DNA of 14,330 bases, from NCBI GenBank assembly GCA_005877855.1, contig VBOF01000165.1, forward strand, positions 1 through 14,330. Direction: 5' to 3'. The notes beneath the pieces were generated by a model that was given only the letters and a program-made list of their open reading frames with translations, had not been told where the DNA came from and did not search any database. A program made the position numbers and the translations under genes. Source of the stretch: Nitrospirota bacterium (GTDB taxonomy: Bacteria; Nitrospirota; Nitrospiria; Nitrospirales; NS-4). Shown one piece after another: positions 1 through 8,206 of this stretch; within the stretch, counting starts at the first letter, position 1, and the number at the start of each line of letters is the position of its first letter.

Positions 1-214
1 GCTCCTGCTCGGCGAGGTCCTGCTCGCAGGATTTGCGGTCCTTGCTCAGTTTGTCGACTTCTTGCTTGAGGGAGTCCCGCGTCGCCTGTGCGGTCAGGAG
101 AGGTTGGCGGGCAGCCTCGACCAGCTCGGGGATGCGGCGCTTGCGCTCGGCTATTTCTTCCAGTCGAAGGTCGGCCTCCTGGAGGGCGATCAGTCGGTCG
201 AGGTGCTCTTTCAT
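1..214 (-). CDS. N-terminal part of a coiled-coil, probable C4-type zinc-ribbon (DUF164-like) protein
   Basis: Only the first 71 codons are in the window; the gene runs off the low edge. The reading frame is open from ATG at 214. The peptide begins MKEHLDRLIALQEADLRLEE and is rich in Leu, Glu, Lys and Arg with heptad-like spacing, so it should form a long coiled coil. The LQEADLRL pattern followed by RRIPEL resembles the start of bacterial proteins with an N-terminal coiled coil and a C-terminal four-cysteine zinc ribbon (PF02591 type). The ribbon itself would lie outside the window, so the family call is inferred. The start is 51 nt after the tRNA 3' end. No good ribosome binding site precedes ATG 214, but the ATG overlaps the stop of a seven-codon leader reading frame (ATGA at 214..211), so coupled initiation is possible. 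Any other coiled-coil protein remains possible. Confidence 0.6.
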   Translation of the reverse strand, partial: MKEHLDRLIALQEADLRLEEIAERKRRIPELVEAARQPLLTAQATRDSLKQEVDKLSKDRKSCEQDLAEQE

Positions 215-234
215 GGACGAACTGGACGGCGCAT
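211..234 (-). other. possible seven-codon leader ORF overlapping the next start codon
   Basis: ATG at 234 opens a reading frame MRRPVRP that ends in TGA at 213..211. This TGA overlaps the ATG of the coiled-coil gene as ATGA. A purine-rich GAGGGGAGAGAG stretch lies just upstream of ATG 234, whereas ATG 214 has no such site. This fits ribosomes loading at the leader and re-initiating on the longer gene. An ORF this short is easily a chance occurrence. Confidence 0.25.
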
Positions 235-264
235 CGTCACTCTCTCCCCTCGAGCGGCATGGTG

Positions 265-341
265 TGGTGGGCCCACCAGGCCTCGAACCTGGGACCAACG
301 GATTATGAGTCCGCCGCTCTGACCATCTGAGCTATGGGCCC
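265..341 (-). tRNA. tRNA with CAU anticodon, best read as tRNA-Ile2 (lysidine-modified)
   Basis: The 77-nt gene folds into a full cloverleaf. The acceptor stem is GGGCCCA/TGGGCCC, followed by A and an encoded CCA. The D arm is GCTC/GAGC with loop AGATGGTCA. The anticodon stem is GCGGA/TCCGT, loop CTCATAA, with anticodon CAT at 307..305. The variable loop is TGGTC and the T arm is CCAGG/CCTGG with loop TTCGAGG. A CAU anticodon can be initiator Met, elongator Met or Ile2. C4-G69 and C5-G68 pairs are features associated with TilS (lysidine synthase) substrates, and the body resembles E. coli tRNA-Ile2, so I favour Ile2 reading AUA. The Watson-Crick first acceptor pair argues against initiator tRNA. 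Position 60 in the T loop is G where a pyrimidine is usual. No separate promoter is evident in the 178 bp after rpoD. Confidence 0.93.
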
Positions 342-519
342 CCTAATGCCTACTGCGGCGGATGATGCTCTCGCCCGGCGCGGCTTTTCTCGTTCGGTCT
401 CGTCAACGTTGGTGACCCCTTGCATTCAAGGGGCAACGGGTGCCCCGTACGCCTCCATCGCCCTCACTTGCGAGAAGCCACGGCGGGCTTCGGCCTGATC
501 CGCCTCGCTACGGCATTGC
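342..519 (-). other. rpoD to tRNA intergenic stretch holding several hairpins
   Basis: No coding region is supported in these 178 bp. They contain the palindromic element annotated separately, a second hairpin GAAGCC-N6-GGCTTC at 474..491, and a TTGACG hexamer at 406..401 that looks like a -35 box but has no -10 at 16-18 nt. No stem is followed by a U tract, so a rho-independent end for rpoD is not shown. The tRNA may therefore be processed from an rpoD transcript, or use a promoter I cannot recognise. Confidence 0.5.
415..447. repeat. palindromic repeat element, copy downstream of rpoD
   Basis: On the plus strand ACCCCTTGC (415..423) and GCAACGGGT (433..441) form a stem with one mismatch in nine and a 9-nt loop, followed by GCCCCG. 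A copy inside hisG has ACCCGTTGC, a 10-nt loop, GCAACGGGT, then TCCCCG in the same relative orientation. The right arm overlaps two competing stems, CCCCTT/AAGGGG and GGGGCA/TGCCCC, so alternative folds are possible. The shared arm and flank (14 of 15 bases) suggest a common origin; copy number in the genome cannot be judged here. Confidence 0.5.
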
Positions 520-2311
<1,792 letters not shown>

Positions 2312-2325
<14 letters not shown>

Positions 2326-4189
2326 TCCCAACCTCGCTCAGCGGTACTGGTCCGGCGCTCAGGAGGCGCTGTCGCTCCTGCTGCAACGTGTTCTGGCGGA
2401 GCATGAGCGAGCGCGCGGCCTCCGCCTGCCCGGCCCGCTCGGCAGCCATCTGGGCCGCCTTGACTTCCTGGATCTCGTCCACGATGCGTCTGAGCCTCAA
2501 GGCTTTCAGGCTGTCGCGAAACGCCGTGCCGGCGTCGTCGTAAGGCAGCTCGCTGAGCGACAGCGCGCGCACGACGCCCCCGCACTGGGGATCGTCCTGG
2601 AGGCTGATGATGGCCTCGTTCACCGCCGGCTCGCCGCGCTCGTTCCGCCGCTCCAGGATCAGCCCGATCAGCCGCCGAGCCCGGGGATCCGTAAAGTCGT
2701 CTGCCGCCAGTTGCGCCAGCATCGGCGGCGTCAGCTTGTCGTGGAGGAGCAGCCGCACGAGCACCTCTTCATCCTTGGGGAGCGGCGCGCTCTCGACCGG
2801 ACCCACAGAAGCGTCACCAGACGCGTGGTCGACAACTGAGGCATGGCTTGTGAGTTGCCGGTAGCGTTCCACTAAGACCTTCTCATCCAGCCCCAGTCGG
2901 TCGGCGACGTGGTGGAGGGCCGCGGCCTTCTCGACCGGATTGCTCAGCTTTTGCAACAATGCCAGGACCTCCTCCACACACCGCACGCGGTCCTCCACGC
3001 TGCCTTGTAGGCCGGTCGCCAGGCTGCCCGCAACGGTGAAGTCCAGCAGCGAGGGCGACTGCCGGATCAGCGTGGTGAAGGCCTCCGGGCCGCGCGAGCG
3101 GACGAACGTGTCCGGGTCTTCGCCCTGCGGGAGGCTCCCCACCTGGACGGCGAGGGCCGATCCGAGAAACAGGTCCAGCGTCCGCAGCGCCGCGCGCACG
3201 CCGGCCGCGTCTGGATCGAACAGCAACACGACCCGCCGGGTGAAGCGCCGGACAAGGTCGACATGCTCGGACGTGAGGGCCGTGCCCAGGGTGGCGACCA
3301 CGTTGGTCACACCAGCCTGATGCAGCGCGATCGCATCGAAGTACCCTTCGACGATCACGACCTGCTCCTCTCGCGTGATGCCCTCGCGTGCGATCTCAAG
3401 CCCGTACAGCGTGCGCCCTTTCCGGAACAGCGGAGTTTCCGGCGAGTTCAGGTACTTGGGCACCCCGTCATCAATCACGCGCCCCCCGAAGCCGATGACG
3501 CGCTTCTGGAGGTCGCGGATCGGCAGGATAACCCGCCCGCGGAAGCGGTCGTAGTAGCCAGAGGCATCGCCGGGCTTTTTGCCGCCTTGATCCCGCGCGA
3601 CGATCAGGCCGGCCGCTGCAAGATCCTCGACCGTCCACCCACCCTTGGCCTGCTTGCCACCCTTGGTCAGCGCCTTCAGCACTCCATCCCACGCCTGGGG
3701 CGCATAGCCGATGCCGAACCGCTCGATCGTCTCCGCCGTGATCCCCCGCTGCTTCAGGTAGACGCGCGCCGGCTCGGCGGGCGGATCTTTCAGCAAGGTT
3801 TTGTGGAAGAACTCGGCCGCCGCCTTGTTCAGCTCGACAAGTCGTTCCACTTGTTCCGCCCGCTGCTTGGCCGCCGGCGAGGCCGGCTTCTCCTCGACGC
3901 GGATGCCGTACTTCTCGCCGAGGTTCCGCACCGCCGTCGGGAAGCTTGCCCCCTCAACCTTCATCAAGAGCGTAAAGACGTTGCCCCCCTCGCCGCAGCC
4001 GAAACAGTGGAACATCTGGCGCGAAGGACTGACGATGAAGGAAGGAGTCTTCTCCGAGTGGAAGGGGCAAAGGCCCTTAAAGTTCTGCCCTGCCTTACTG
4101 AGCGAGAGGTGGGCACTGACGACTTCGACGATATCGGCCCGGTCTCGAATCCGATTGATGATATCTTCCGGGATCAACCCTCGATCCAC
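2312..4189 (-). CDS. dnaG: DNA primase DnaG
   Basis: DnaG makes the RNA primers for replication and works with the replicative helicase DnaB. The 625-residue protein shows the expected domains. The N-terminal CHC2 zinc domain has Cys41, His44, Cys62 and Cys65 (CPFH ... CFGCGEGG). The catalytic core carries YLNSPETPLFRKG near 246-258 and a TOPRIM fold with Glu281 in VEGYFD and Asp325/Asp327 in FDPDAAG. The C-terminal part is less conserved and should hold the helicase-interaction region. Length is somewhat above E. coli DnaG (581), mostly from a spacer near residues 175-215 and the C-terminus. The chosen start is GTG 4189, preceded at a few bases by GGGGGGCAGG; TTG 4177 is an in-frame alternative with poorer spacing. 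A sigma70-like promoter sits just upstream, and rpoD overlaps its 3' end. Confidence 0.96.
2332..2335 (-). promoter_or_regulatory. ribosome binding site for rpoD inside the 3' end of dnaG
   Basis: GAGG lies six bases before GTG 2325 and within the last codons of dnaG. It decides the start: TTG 2331 would have no spacing from it. It also implies that rpoD translation is coupled to passage of ribosomes through the end of dnaG. Confidence 0.5.
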
Positions 4190-4231
4190 CCTGCCCCCCG
4201 ATCCAAGCGAGCCTCTATCCGAACCTTTTAA

Positions 4232-4259
4232 ATTAACAGAAGGATCGCCAACTTGTCAA
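4232..4259 (-). promoter_or_regulatory. sigma70-type promoter for dnaG-rpoD
   Basis: In the 81-bp gap between the HIT gene and dnaG, the minus strand has a perfect TTGACA -35 box (4259..4254), a 16-bp spacer and GTTAAT as a 4/6 match to the -10 box (4237..4232). The local sequence is clearly more AT-rich than its surroundings. Transcription would begin near 4225, giving a leader of about 36 nt before the dnaG GTG. This lets primase and sigma factor be expressed apart from the his genes, although read-through from upstream is not excluded because no terminator follows the HIT gene. Confidence 0.6.
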
Positions 4260-4270
4260 AGACCCATCGG

Positions 4271-4606
4271 TTAACCAGGGGGCCACATCATCTGGCGACC
4301 TCCCAGAACATGTACATGCAGGTGGAAGACCGTCTGTCCGCCCTCCCTGCCGGAGTTCGCCACGACCCGGTAGCCTGATTCGGCAATCCCCTTTTTCTTG
4401 GCCACACGGGCCGCCGTCTCCAAGAGACGCCCCAAGAGGGTCCGATCGCCCGCGTCGTTCAAGCCGCCGACATGCCGCTTGGGAACCACTAGCACGTGGA
4501 CCGGCGCTTGCGGGTTGATGTCCTCGAACGCGAACATCTCGTCGTCCTGCAGGACGACCTTGGACGGAAGCTGCCCCGAGCTGATCTTGCAAAAGAGACA
4601 ATCCAT
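4271..4606 (-). CDS. hinT: HIT-family (Hint-like) nucleotide-binding hydrolase
   Basis: Histidine-triad proteins of the Hint branch hydrolyse adenosine phosphoramidates and aminoacyl-AMP-like compounds. The 111-residue protein ends with the signature HLHVHVLGG, whose histidines are 95, 97 and 99. The N-terminal CLFCKI (Cys3, Cys6), with His45 and His95, fits the zinc site seen in many bacterial Hint proteins. Length is normal for the family. I use ATG 4606; GTG 4609, one codon upstream, is equally open and is slightly better placed relative to an upstream GGGGG. It begins 9 nt after the hisIE stop, so it is the last gene of the his-containing unit. A link to histidine synthesis is possible because the pathway starts from PRPP and ATP and passes through phosphoribosyl-AMP, but this is conjecture from position only. 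Confidence 0.9.
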   Translation of the reverse strand: MDCLFCKISSGQLPSKVVLQDDEMFAFEDINPQAPVHVLVVPKRHVGGLNDAGDRTLLGRLLETAARVAKKKGIAESGYRVVANSGREGGQTVFHLHVHVLGGRQMMWPPG

Positions 4607-4615
4607 CACGAGTCA

Positions 4616-5299
4616 TTACCCCCGAGACTGTTTTTCCTCGAGCCCGCCCTTGCCGAACCGCCGGGCCAGCTCCTGGTATATCTCGGCCGGCGGAATCTCG
4701 TGATAGCCGAGCGCGACCAGCAGATGAAATAGGAGGTCCGCCGCCTCGTGCACGATCTCCTCGCGCTTCTGCCCTTTGGAGGCGAGGATCACTTCCCCAG
4801 CCTCCTCGGTCACCTTCTTCAAGACTTTGTCCTGGCCGGCCTTCAGCAGCGAAGCCACGTAGGACTCCGGGGTCGGAGCGCGCTTGCGCTCCAGGATGGT
4901 CTCGTAGAGCCGGTCGAGCACACCCCCATGCGACTCGGTGGTCTTGACGCCGCCTTCGCACGAGGCCACCAGATCCGAGAGCCGGCTGAAGAAACACGCC
5001 CGCTCGCCGGTGTGGCAGGCCGGTCCGTCCGGCGTGACCGTGATCAGCAGGGTGTCCTGATCGCAGTCCACGAAGATCTCCCGGACCCGCTGGCGGTGGC
5101 TTGACGTCGCGCCCTTCTCCCACAGGACTTGACGCGAGCGGCTCCAGAAATGCGTGATCCCGGTCTCCAGCGTCTTCTCCAGCGCCTCGCGGTTCATGTA
5201 AGCCACCATCAGCACCGTCCCATCCCGCCAGTCCTGCAGGACGGCGGGGATCAAGCCCTTTTCGTCGAACTTCAGCGCCGAGACGGCAGCGTCGTCCAT
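4616..5299 (-). CDS. hisIE: bifunctional phosphoribosyl-AMP cyclohydrolase / phosphoribosyl-ATP pyrophosphatase HisIE
   Basis: This fused enzyme carries out steps 2 and 3 of histidine synthesis: removal of pyrophosphate from phosphoribosyl-ATP, then opening of the adenine ring of phosphoribosyl-AMP. The 227-residue protein has the HisI domain first (about 10-115), with MVAYMN, FWSRSRQ.LW.KG, and the metal-site residues Cys79-Asp-Gln-Asp, Cys95 and Cys102 (ACHTGERACF). The HisE domain follows (about 126-210), with EEAGEV at 165-170 and ADLLFH at 187-192. The domain order is that of E. coli HisI. ATG 5299 is chosen because a strong AGGAGA lies five bases upstream. The gene starts 10 nt after the hisF stop. 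Confidence 0.96.
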   Translation of the reverse strand: MDDAAVSALKFDEKGLIPAVLQDWRDGTVLMVAYMNREALEKTLETGITHFWSRSRQVLWEKGATSSHRQRVREIFVDCDQDTLLITVTPDGPACHTGERACFFSRLSDLVASCEGGVKTTESHGGVLDRLYETILERKRAPTPESYVASLLKAGQDKVLKKVTEEAGEVILASKGQKREEIVHEAADLLFHLLVALGYHEIPPAEIYQELARRFGKGGLEEKQSRG

Positions 5300-5304
5300 T
5301 AGAT

Positions 5305-5310
5305 TCTCCT
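5305..5310 (-). promoter_or_regulatory. strong ribosome binding site for hisIE
   Basis: AGGAGA precedes ATG 5299 by five bases and touches the TGA of hisF (5312..5310). It is the clearest Shine-Dalgarno sequence in the his cluster, and hisIE is one of the few genes here that does not start through a stop/start overlap. Confidence 0.75.
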
Positions 5311-6095
5311 CACGGGCGGACTACCCTCACCGGAATGCCGCGGGCCCTCAGATAGTCCTTGGCCTCGCGGATCGTGTATTGCCGATAATGGAAGATCGAG
5401 GCCGCCAGTACGGCGTCCGCCTGGCCCACGGCAAACCCCTCGTAGAGGTGTTCCAGCGTGCCCGCGCCGCCGGACGCGATCACGGGAATCTCGACGGCTT
5501 CCGACACGGCGGCGGTCAGCGCCAGGTCGTACCCTGCCTTCGTCCCGTCCTGATCCATGCTGGTGAGCAGAATCTCTCCCGCGCCGAACGAAGCCATCCG
5601 CCTGGCCCACGCGACGGCGTCCTGCCCTGTCGGCCGCCGTCCGCCGTGCGTGTACACCTCCCAGCCGCTGCCGGACCGCTTCGCGTCGATTCCTGTACGC
5701 TTTGCGTCTATGGCCACGACGATGCACTGCGTGCCGAAGCGCTCCGCCGCCTGCCGGACGAGCTCCGGGTTCGAGACGGCCGCCGTGTTGATGCTCACCT
5801 TGTCGGCGCCGGCCCGGAGCAGGTCGCGGATATCGTCGAGCGTCCGGATGCCGCCACCCACCGTCAGTGGCATGAAGACCTGTTCGGCCGTACGGCACAC
5901 CACGTCGAGGAGGATCTTGCGCTCCTCATGCGAAGCCAGGATGTCCAGGTAGCAAAGCTCGTCGGCCCCCTCCGCATCGTAAGCGCGCGCCACTTCGACC
6001 GGATCGCCGGCATCCCTGAGGTTGATGAACCCCACTCCCTTGACGACACGCCCTTCTTTGACGTCCAGGCAGGGAATGATGCGCTTGGCCAGCAC
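5310..6095 (-). CDS. hisF: imidazole glycerol phosphate synthase cyclase subunit HisF
   Basis: HisF is the TIM-barrel partner of HisH. It uses ammonia delivered by HisH to turn PRFAR into imidazole glycerol phosphate and AICAR. The 261-residue product starts with the family N-terminus MLAKRIIPCLDV from GTG 6095 and has catalytic Asp11 and Asp130, VGGGIR (79-84) and SGGAG (208-212). The odd feature is at 129-142, where IDAKRTG is followed by IDAKRSG: the segment bearing catalytic Asp130 is repeated seven residues later, and the protein is a little longer than typical HisF (about 250-258). It starts 10 nt after the hisA stop, with GAAGA upstream as a modest ribosome binding site. Confidence 0.97.
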   Translation of the reverse strand: MLAKRIIPCLDVKEGRVVKGVGFINLRDAGDPVEVARAYDAEGADELCYLDILASHEERKILLDVVCRTAEQVFMPLTVGGGIRTLDDIRDLLRAGADKVSINTAAVSNPELVRQAAERFGTQCIVVAIDAKRTGIDAKRSGSGWEVYTHGGRRPTGQDAVAWARRMASFGAGEILLTSMDQDGTKAGYDLALTAAVSEAVEIPVIASGGAGTLEHLYEGFAVGQADAVLAASIFHYRQYTIREAKDYLRARGIPVRVVRP

Positions 6096-6105
6096 GCCAG
6101 TCTCT

Positions 6106-6825
6106 TCAATTCACGGCGGCAATCGCCGCCCGCAGATCGAGCATGCCTTCGTAGAGGGCCTTCCCGACGATCGCGCCGATCACCTTCGGCCCCAGCGCGC
6201 GCAGTTGCCGGAGGTCCTCGGTCCGCATGATCCCGCCGGAGGCGATCAGCGGCACCGGACAGGTCCCCGACATGCGCCGCAGGCCCTCAAGATTCGGTCC
6301 CTCCAGCATCCCGTCCCGCGCGATATCGGTGTAGACCACGGCGTAGACGGCGAGCCCCGTTAAGCGGCCGACAAAGTCGTGGACGTCCTCATCGGCGACC
6401 TCGGTCCATCCCTTCACCGCAACCTTGCCACCCTGGGCGTCGACGCCGACGAGCACGCGGCCCGGGAAGCGATCACAGGCCTCTTCGACCACGGCCCGAT
6501 CGCGGACAACGGCCGTCCCCAGGACGACCCGCTCCGCCCCGGAGGAGAGATAGGCTGAAACCGTCTCCACCGTGCGGATGCCCCCGCCAACCTGGACTGG
6601 GATGGACACGGCTTTGAGGATTGTCTCGATCGCCTTGCGGTTCTGCGGGGTTCCCTGGACGGCCCCATTCAGGTCCACAACATGCAGGAGCTGAGCGCCT
6701 TCGTTCTCCCAGCGGCGGGCCACGTCCGCCGGCTCCGGCGAATAGACTGTCTCCTCCTGCATCCGTCCTTGGCGCAAGCGGACGCAGCGTCCGTCCTTCA
6801 GGTCGATCGCCGGGATCACGATCAC
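6106..6825 (-). CDS. hisA: ProFAR isomerase HisA
   Basis: HisA performs the Amadori rearrangement of ProFAR to PRFAR, the step before HisH-HisF. The 239-residue TIM-barrel protein has the two catalytic aspartates in place: Asp8 in IPAIDLKDG and Asp129 in GVDAQGG. It also has VGGGIRT (79-85), YTDIARDGM and ASGGI phosphate-binding loops. The length is normal. The start is GTG 6825, which matches the family start and overlaps the lipoprotein stop as GTGA. GTG 6819 is a less likely alternative. No indel or missing key residue is visible. Confidence 0.97.
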   Translation of the reverse strand: MIVIPAIDLKDGRCVRLRQGRMQEETVYSPEPADVARRWENEGAQLLHVVDLNGAVQGTPQNRKAIETILKAVSIPVQVGGGIRTVETVSAYLSSGAERVVLGTAVVRDRAVVEEACDRFPGRVLVGVDAQGGKVAVKGWTEVADEDVHDFVGRLTGLAVYAVVYTDIARDGMLEGPNLEGLRRMSGTCPVPLIASGGIMRTEDLRQLRALGPKVIGAIVGKALYEGMLDLRAAIAAVN

Positions 6826-7499
6826 GGCGCAGTCTCCGCGACGCCCGCTTGGGTCTGCATCGGCTTACCCAGGGGAAAGCCACGCAGCACGTGGCCGACG
6901 GCAGAATCCGCCAGCTGTTCCACCGTGAGGTAGCGCGCCCCCCGCTCGAGGAAACCTGTGATGTCTTCAATCATCGGTCGCTGGAGTTCGTAGTAATCGC
7001 CCGTCCACAGGACTTCGCCGTCCTTCACGCTGACGAGCCGGACGGTAAAGCCCACTGCGGCGGCGTCTTCAGGCCGATCCAGGGCGATCGCGCTGCCCTT
7101 TCGTTCCTTGTAAACCTCCACATTGCCTTCCAGAACGGCTTCCACCCCCAGCCGTTGGCCGAGCTCACGCAGCTGCGCGCGGCTGACTACCGACGCCCGG
7201 AGGGTGGGCATGGCCTCCCGAACAGAGCGGAGCGAGATGACCGCGATGCCCTCGCGAGCGTTGAGCTTCCGGTAGAACAACTCGGCAAGCTTTTCAGCGG
7301 CGATGGGAGGCGGCGCCGGCTCCGCGTATCCGCGTCCCTGCCCCGGCGTCTTCGGGGTGACAGTGAACGGGAGCACCGCGATCCGAACGACGCGGTACTG
7401 CTCGAGCTTCGGTGAGGTGATCGCTTCGTTGGTCGTGCCGCCGCATCCAGACACCACACCTGCCACGATGACGGCCAGGGGCAGTCTCGACGGCTTCAT
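6822..7499 (-). CDS. predicted CsgG/LpoB-like lipoprotein inside the his cluster
   Basis: The 225-residue protein begins with a basic N-terminus, a hydrophobic stretch and a lipobox VSGC at 16-19, so it should be processed at Cys19 and lipidated; residues 20-21 are Gly, with no Asp at +2, which favours the outer membrane. The mature part has VRIAVLPF (38-45), a Pro/Gly-rich loop near 49-66, ELGQRLGVEAVLEG (112-125) and VRLVSVKDGEVLWTG (153-167). The last two motifs resemble the CsgG/LpoB fold, where a closely similar segment precedes a 'TGEIIWSG'-type strand in LpoB. No enzyme motif is seen. It overlaps hisH upstream (ATGA) and hisA downstream (GTGA) by 4 nt on each side, so it is co-translated with the his genes. 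A role in cell-envelope assembly is a family-based guess; nothing in it suggests histidine metabolism. Confidence 0.8.
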   Translation of the reverse strand: MKPSRLPLAVIVAGVVSGCGGTTNEAITSPKLEQYRVVRIAVLPFTVTPKTPGQGRGYAEPAPPPIAAEKLAELFYRKLNAREGIAVISLRSVREAMPTLRASVVSRAQLRELGQRLGVEAVLEGNVEVYKERKGSAIALDRPEDAAAVGFTVRLVSVKDGEVLWTGDYYELQRPMIEDITGFLERGARYLTVEQLADSAVGHVLRGFPLGKPMQTQAGVAETAP

Positions 7500-8113
7500 G
7501 AGAGGCCTCCGAAGTTCTGGATGATCCGCAGCCCTTCGCTTTGGCTCTTCTCCGGATGGAACTGGCAGGCGAAGATGTTGTCGCGCGCGACGCTGGAAAC
7601 GAAGGGCCGCCCGTAGTCGGTCATCGTGCACGCGACGGACTGATCATCGGGCACGACGTAATACGAGTGGACGAAATACATGAACGCGCCATCGGGCACG
7701 CCGTCGAGCACGGGCGAGCGCTTCCCGATCGCGATCGAGTTCCATCCCATGTGCGGCACCTTCATCAGCGTCGGGGAGCCCCCTGACGCAAACCGGACGA
7801 CCCGCCCGGGAATCACGCCGAGCCCCCGGTGCGTCCCGAACTCTTCGCTTTCGCTGAACAGGAGTTGAAATCCCAGGCAGATGCCGAGAAAAGGCTTGCC
7901 GGCGCGAATCGCCCCCAGGACCGGCTCCACGAGCCCGTGCCGCTCCAGATTGCGCATGCAATCGCCGAAGGCGCCCACGCCGGGCAACACCACGTGGCTC
8001 GCGTCGGCGATCGCCTGCGGGTCGCGCGTGACCGTGGCGAGGTGCCCGACGGACTCGAAGGCCTTGTGGACCGACTTCAGGTTGCCCATGTCGTAATCAA
8101 CAATCGCAATCAT
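7496..8113 (-). CDS. hisH: imidazole glycerol phosphate synthase glutaminase subunit HisH
   Basis: HisH is a class I glutamine amidotransferase that releases ammonia from glutamine and channels it to HisF. The 205-residue product has the oxyanion strand PGVGAFGDC (44-52), the nucleophile Cys79 in GICLGFQ, and His186/Glu188 in FHPEKS, so the catalytic triad is complete. I chose ATG 8113, which gives the family start MIAIVDYDMGN; GTG 8128 would add five residues without similarity. The start follows a 93-nt gap from hisB, the largest inside the cluster, and that gap holds an inverted heptamer repeat. The stop overlaps the lipoprotein start as ATGA. Its partner hisF is three genes downstream. 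Confidence 0.97.
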   Translation of the reverse strand: MIAIVDYDMGNLKSVHKAFESVGHLATVTRDPQAIADASHVVLPGVGAFGDCMRNLERHGLVEPVLGAIRAGKPFLGICLGFQLLFSESEEFGTHRGLGVIPGRVVRFASGGSPTLMKVPHMGWNSIAIGKRSPVLDGVPDGAFMYFVHSYYVVPDDQSVACTMTDYGRPFVSSVARDNIFACQFHPEKSQSEGLRIIQNFGGLS

Positions 8114-8127
8114 CGCTTCGCAGCCCA

Positions 8128-8204
8128 CGTTATTCGTTATACGTTAATCGTTAAACGGCAAGCATTGGCTGGCTTCATCACGTTTAACGAATAACGATTA
8201 ACGG
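8128..8204. repeat. heptanucleotide CGTTAWW repeats in inverted arrangement
   Basis: On the plus strand four consecutive heptamers, CGTTATT, CGTTATA, CGTTAAT and CGTTAAA, run from 8128 to 8155. On the minus strand three more, CGTTAAT, CGTTATT and CGTTAAA, run from 8203 to 8183. About 25 bp separate the two blocks, so the whole can fold as an imperfect hairpin with roughly 20 of 23 positions paired. It fills most of the hisB-hisH gap and is far more AT-rich than its surroundings. Its function is unknown: mRNA stabiliser, binding site or simple-sequence repeat are all possible. Confidence 0.8.
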
Positions 8205-8206
8205 TT

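Noticed and set aside
378..406. TTGACG upstream of the tRNA as a promoter
   Set aside because: At 16-18 bp spacing the sequence is GC-rich (CCGCGC region) with no -10 box.
4190..4273. GGTTAACC palindrome at the end of the HIT gene as a terminator
   Set aside because: It is only an 8-bp self-complementary site without loop or U tract.
8136..8141. TATAAC on the minus strand as a -10 box for hisH
   Set aside because: The nearest -35-like TTGCCG is only 14 bp away and the match comes from the heptamer repeats; the repeat explains it better.
8128..8204. Heptamer repeats as replication iterons or a CRISPR-like array
   Set aside because: Units are 7 bp without spacers, inside a biosynthetic operon, with no replication initiator gene or DnaA-box cluster nearby.
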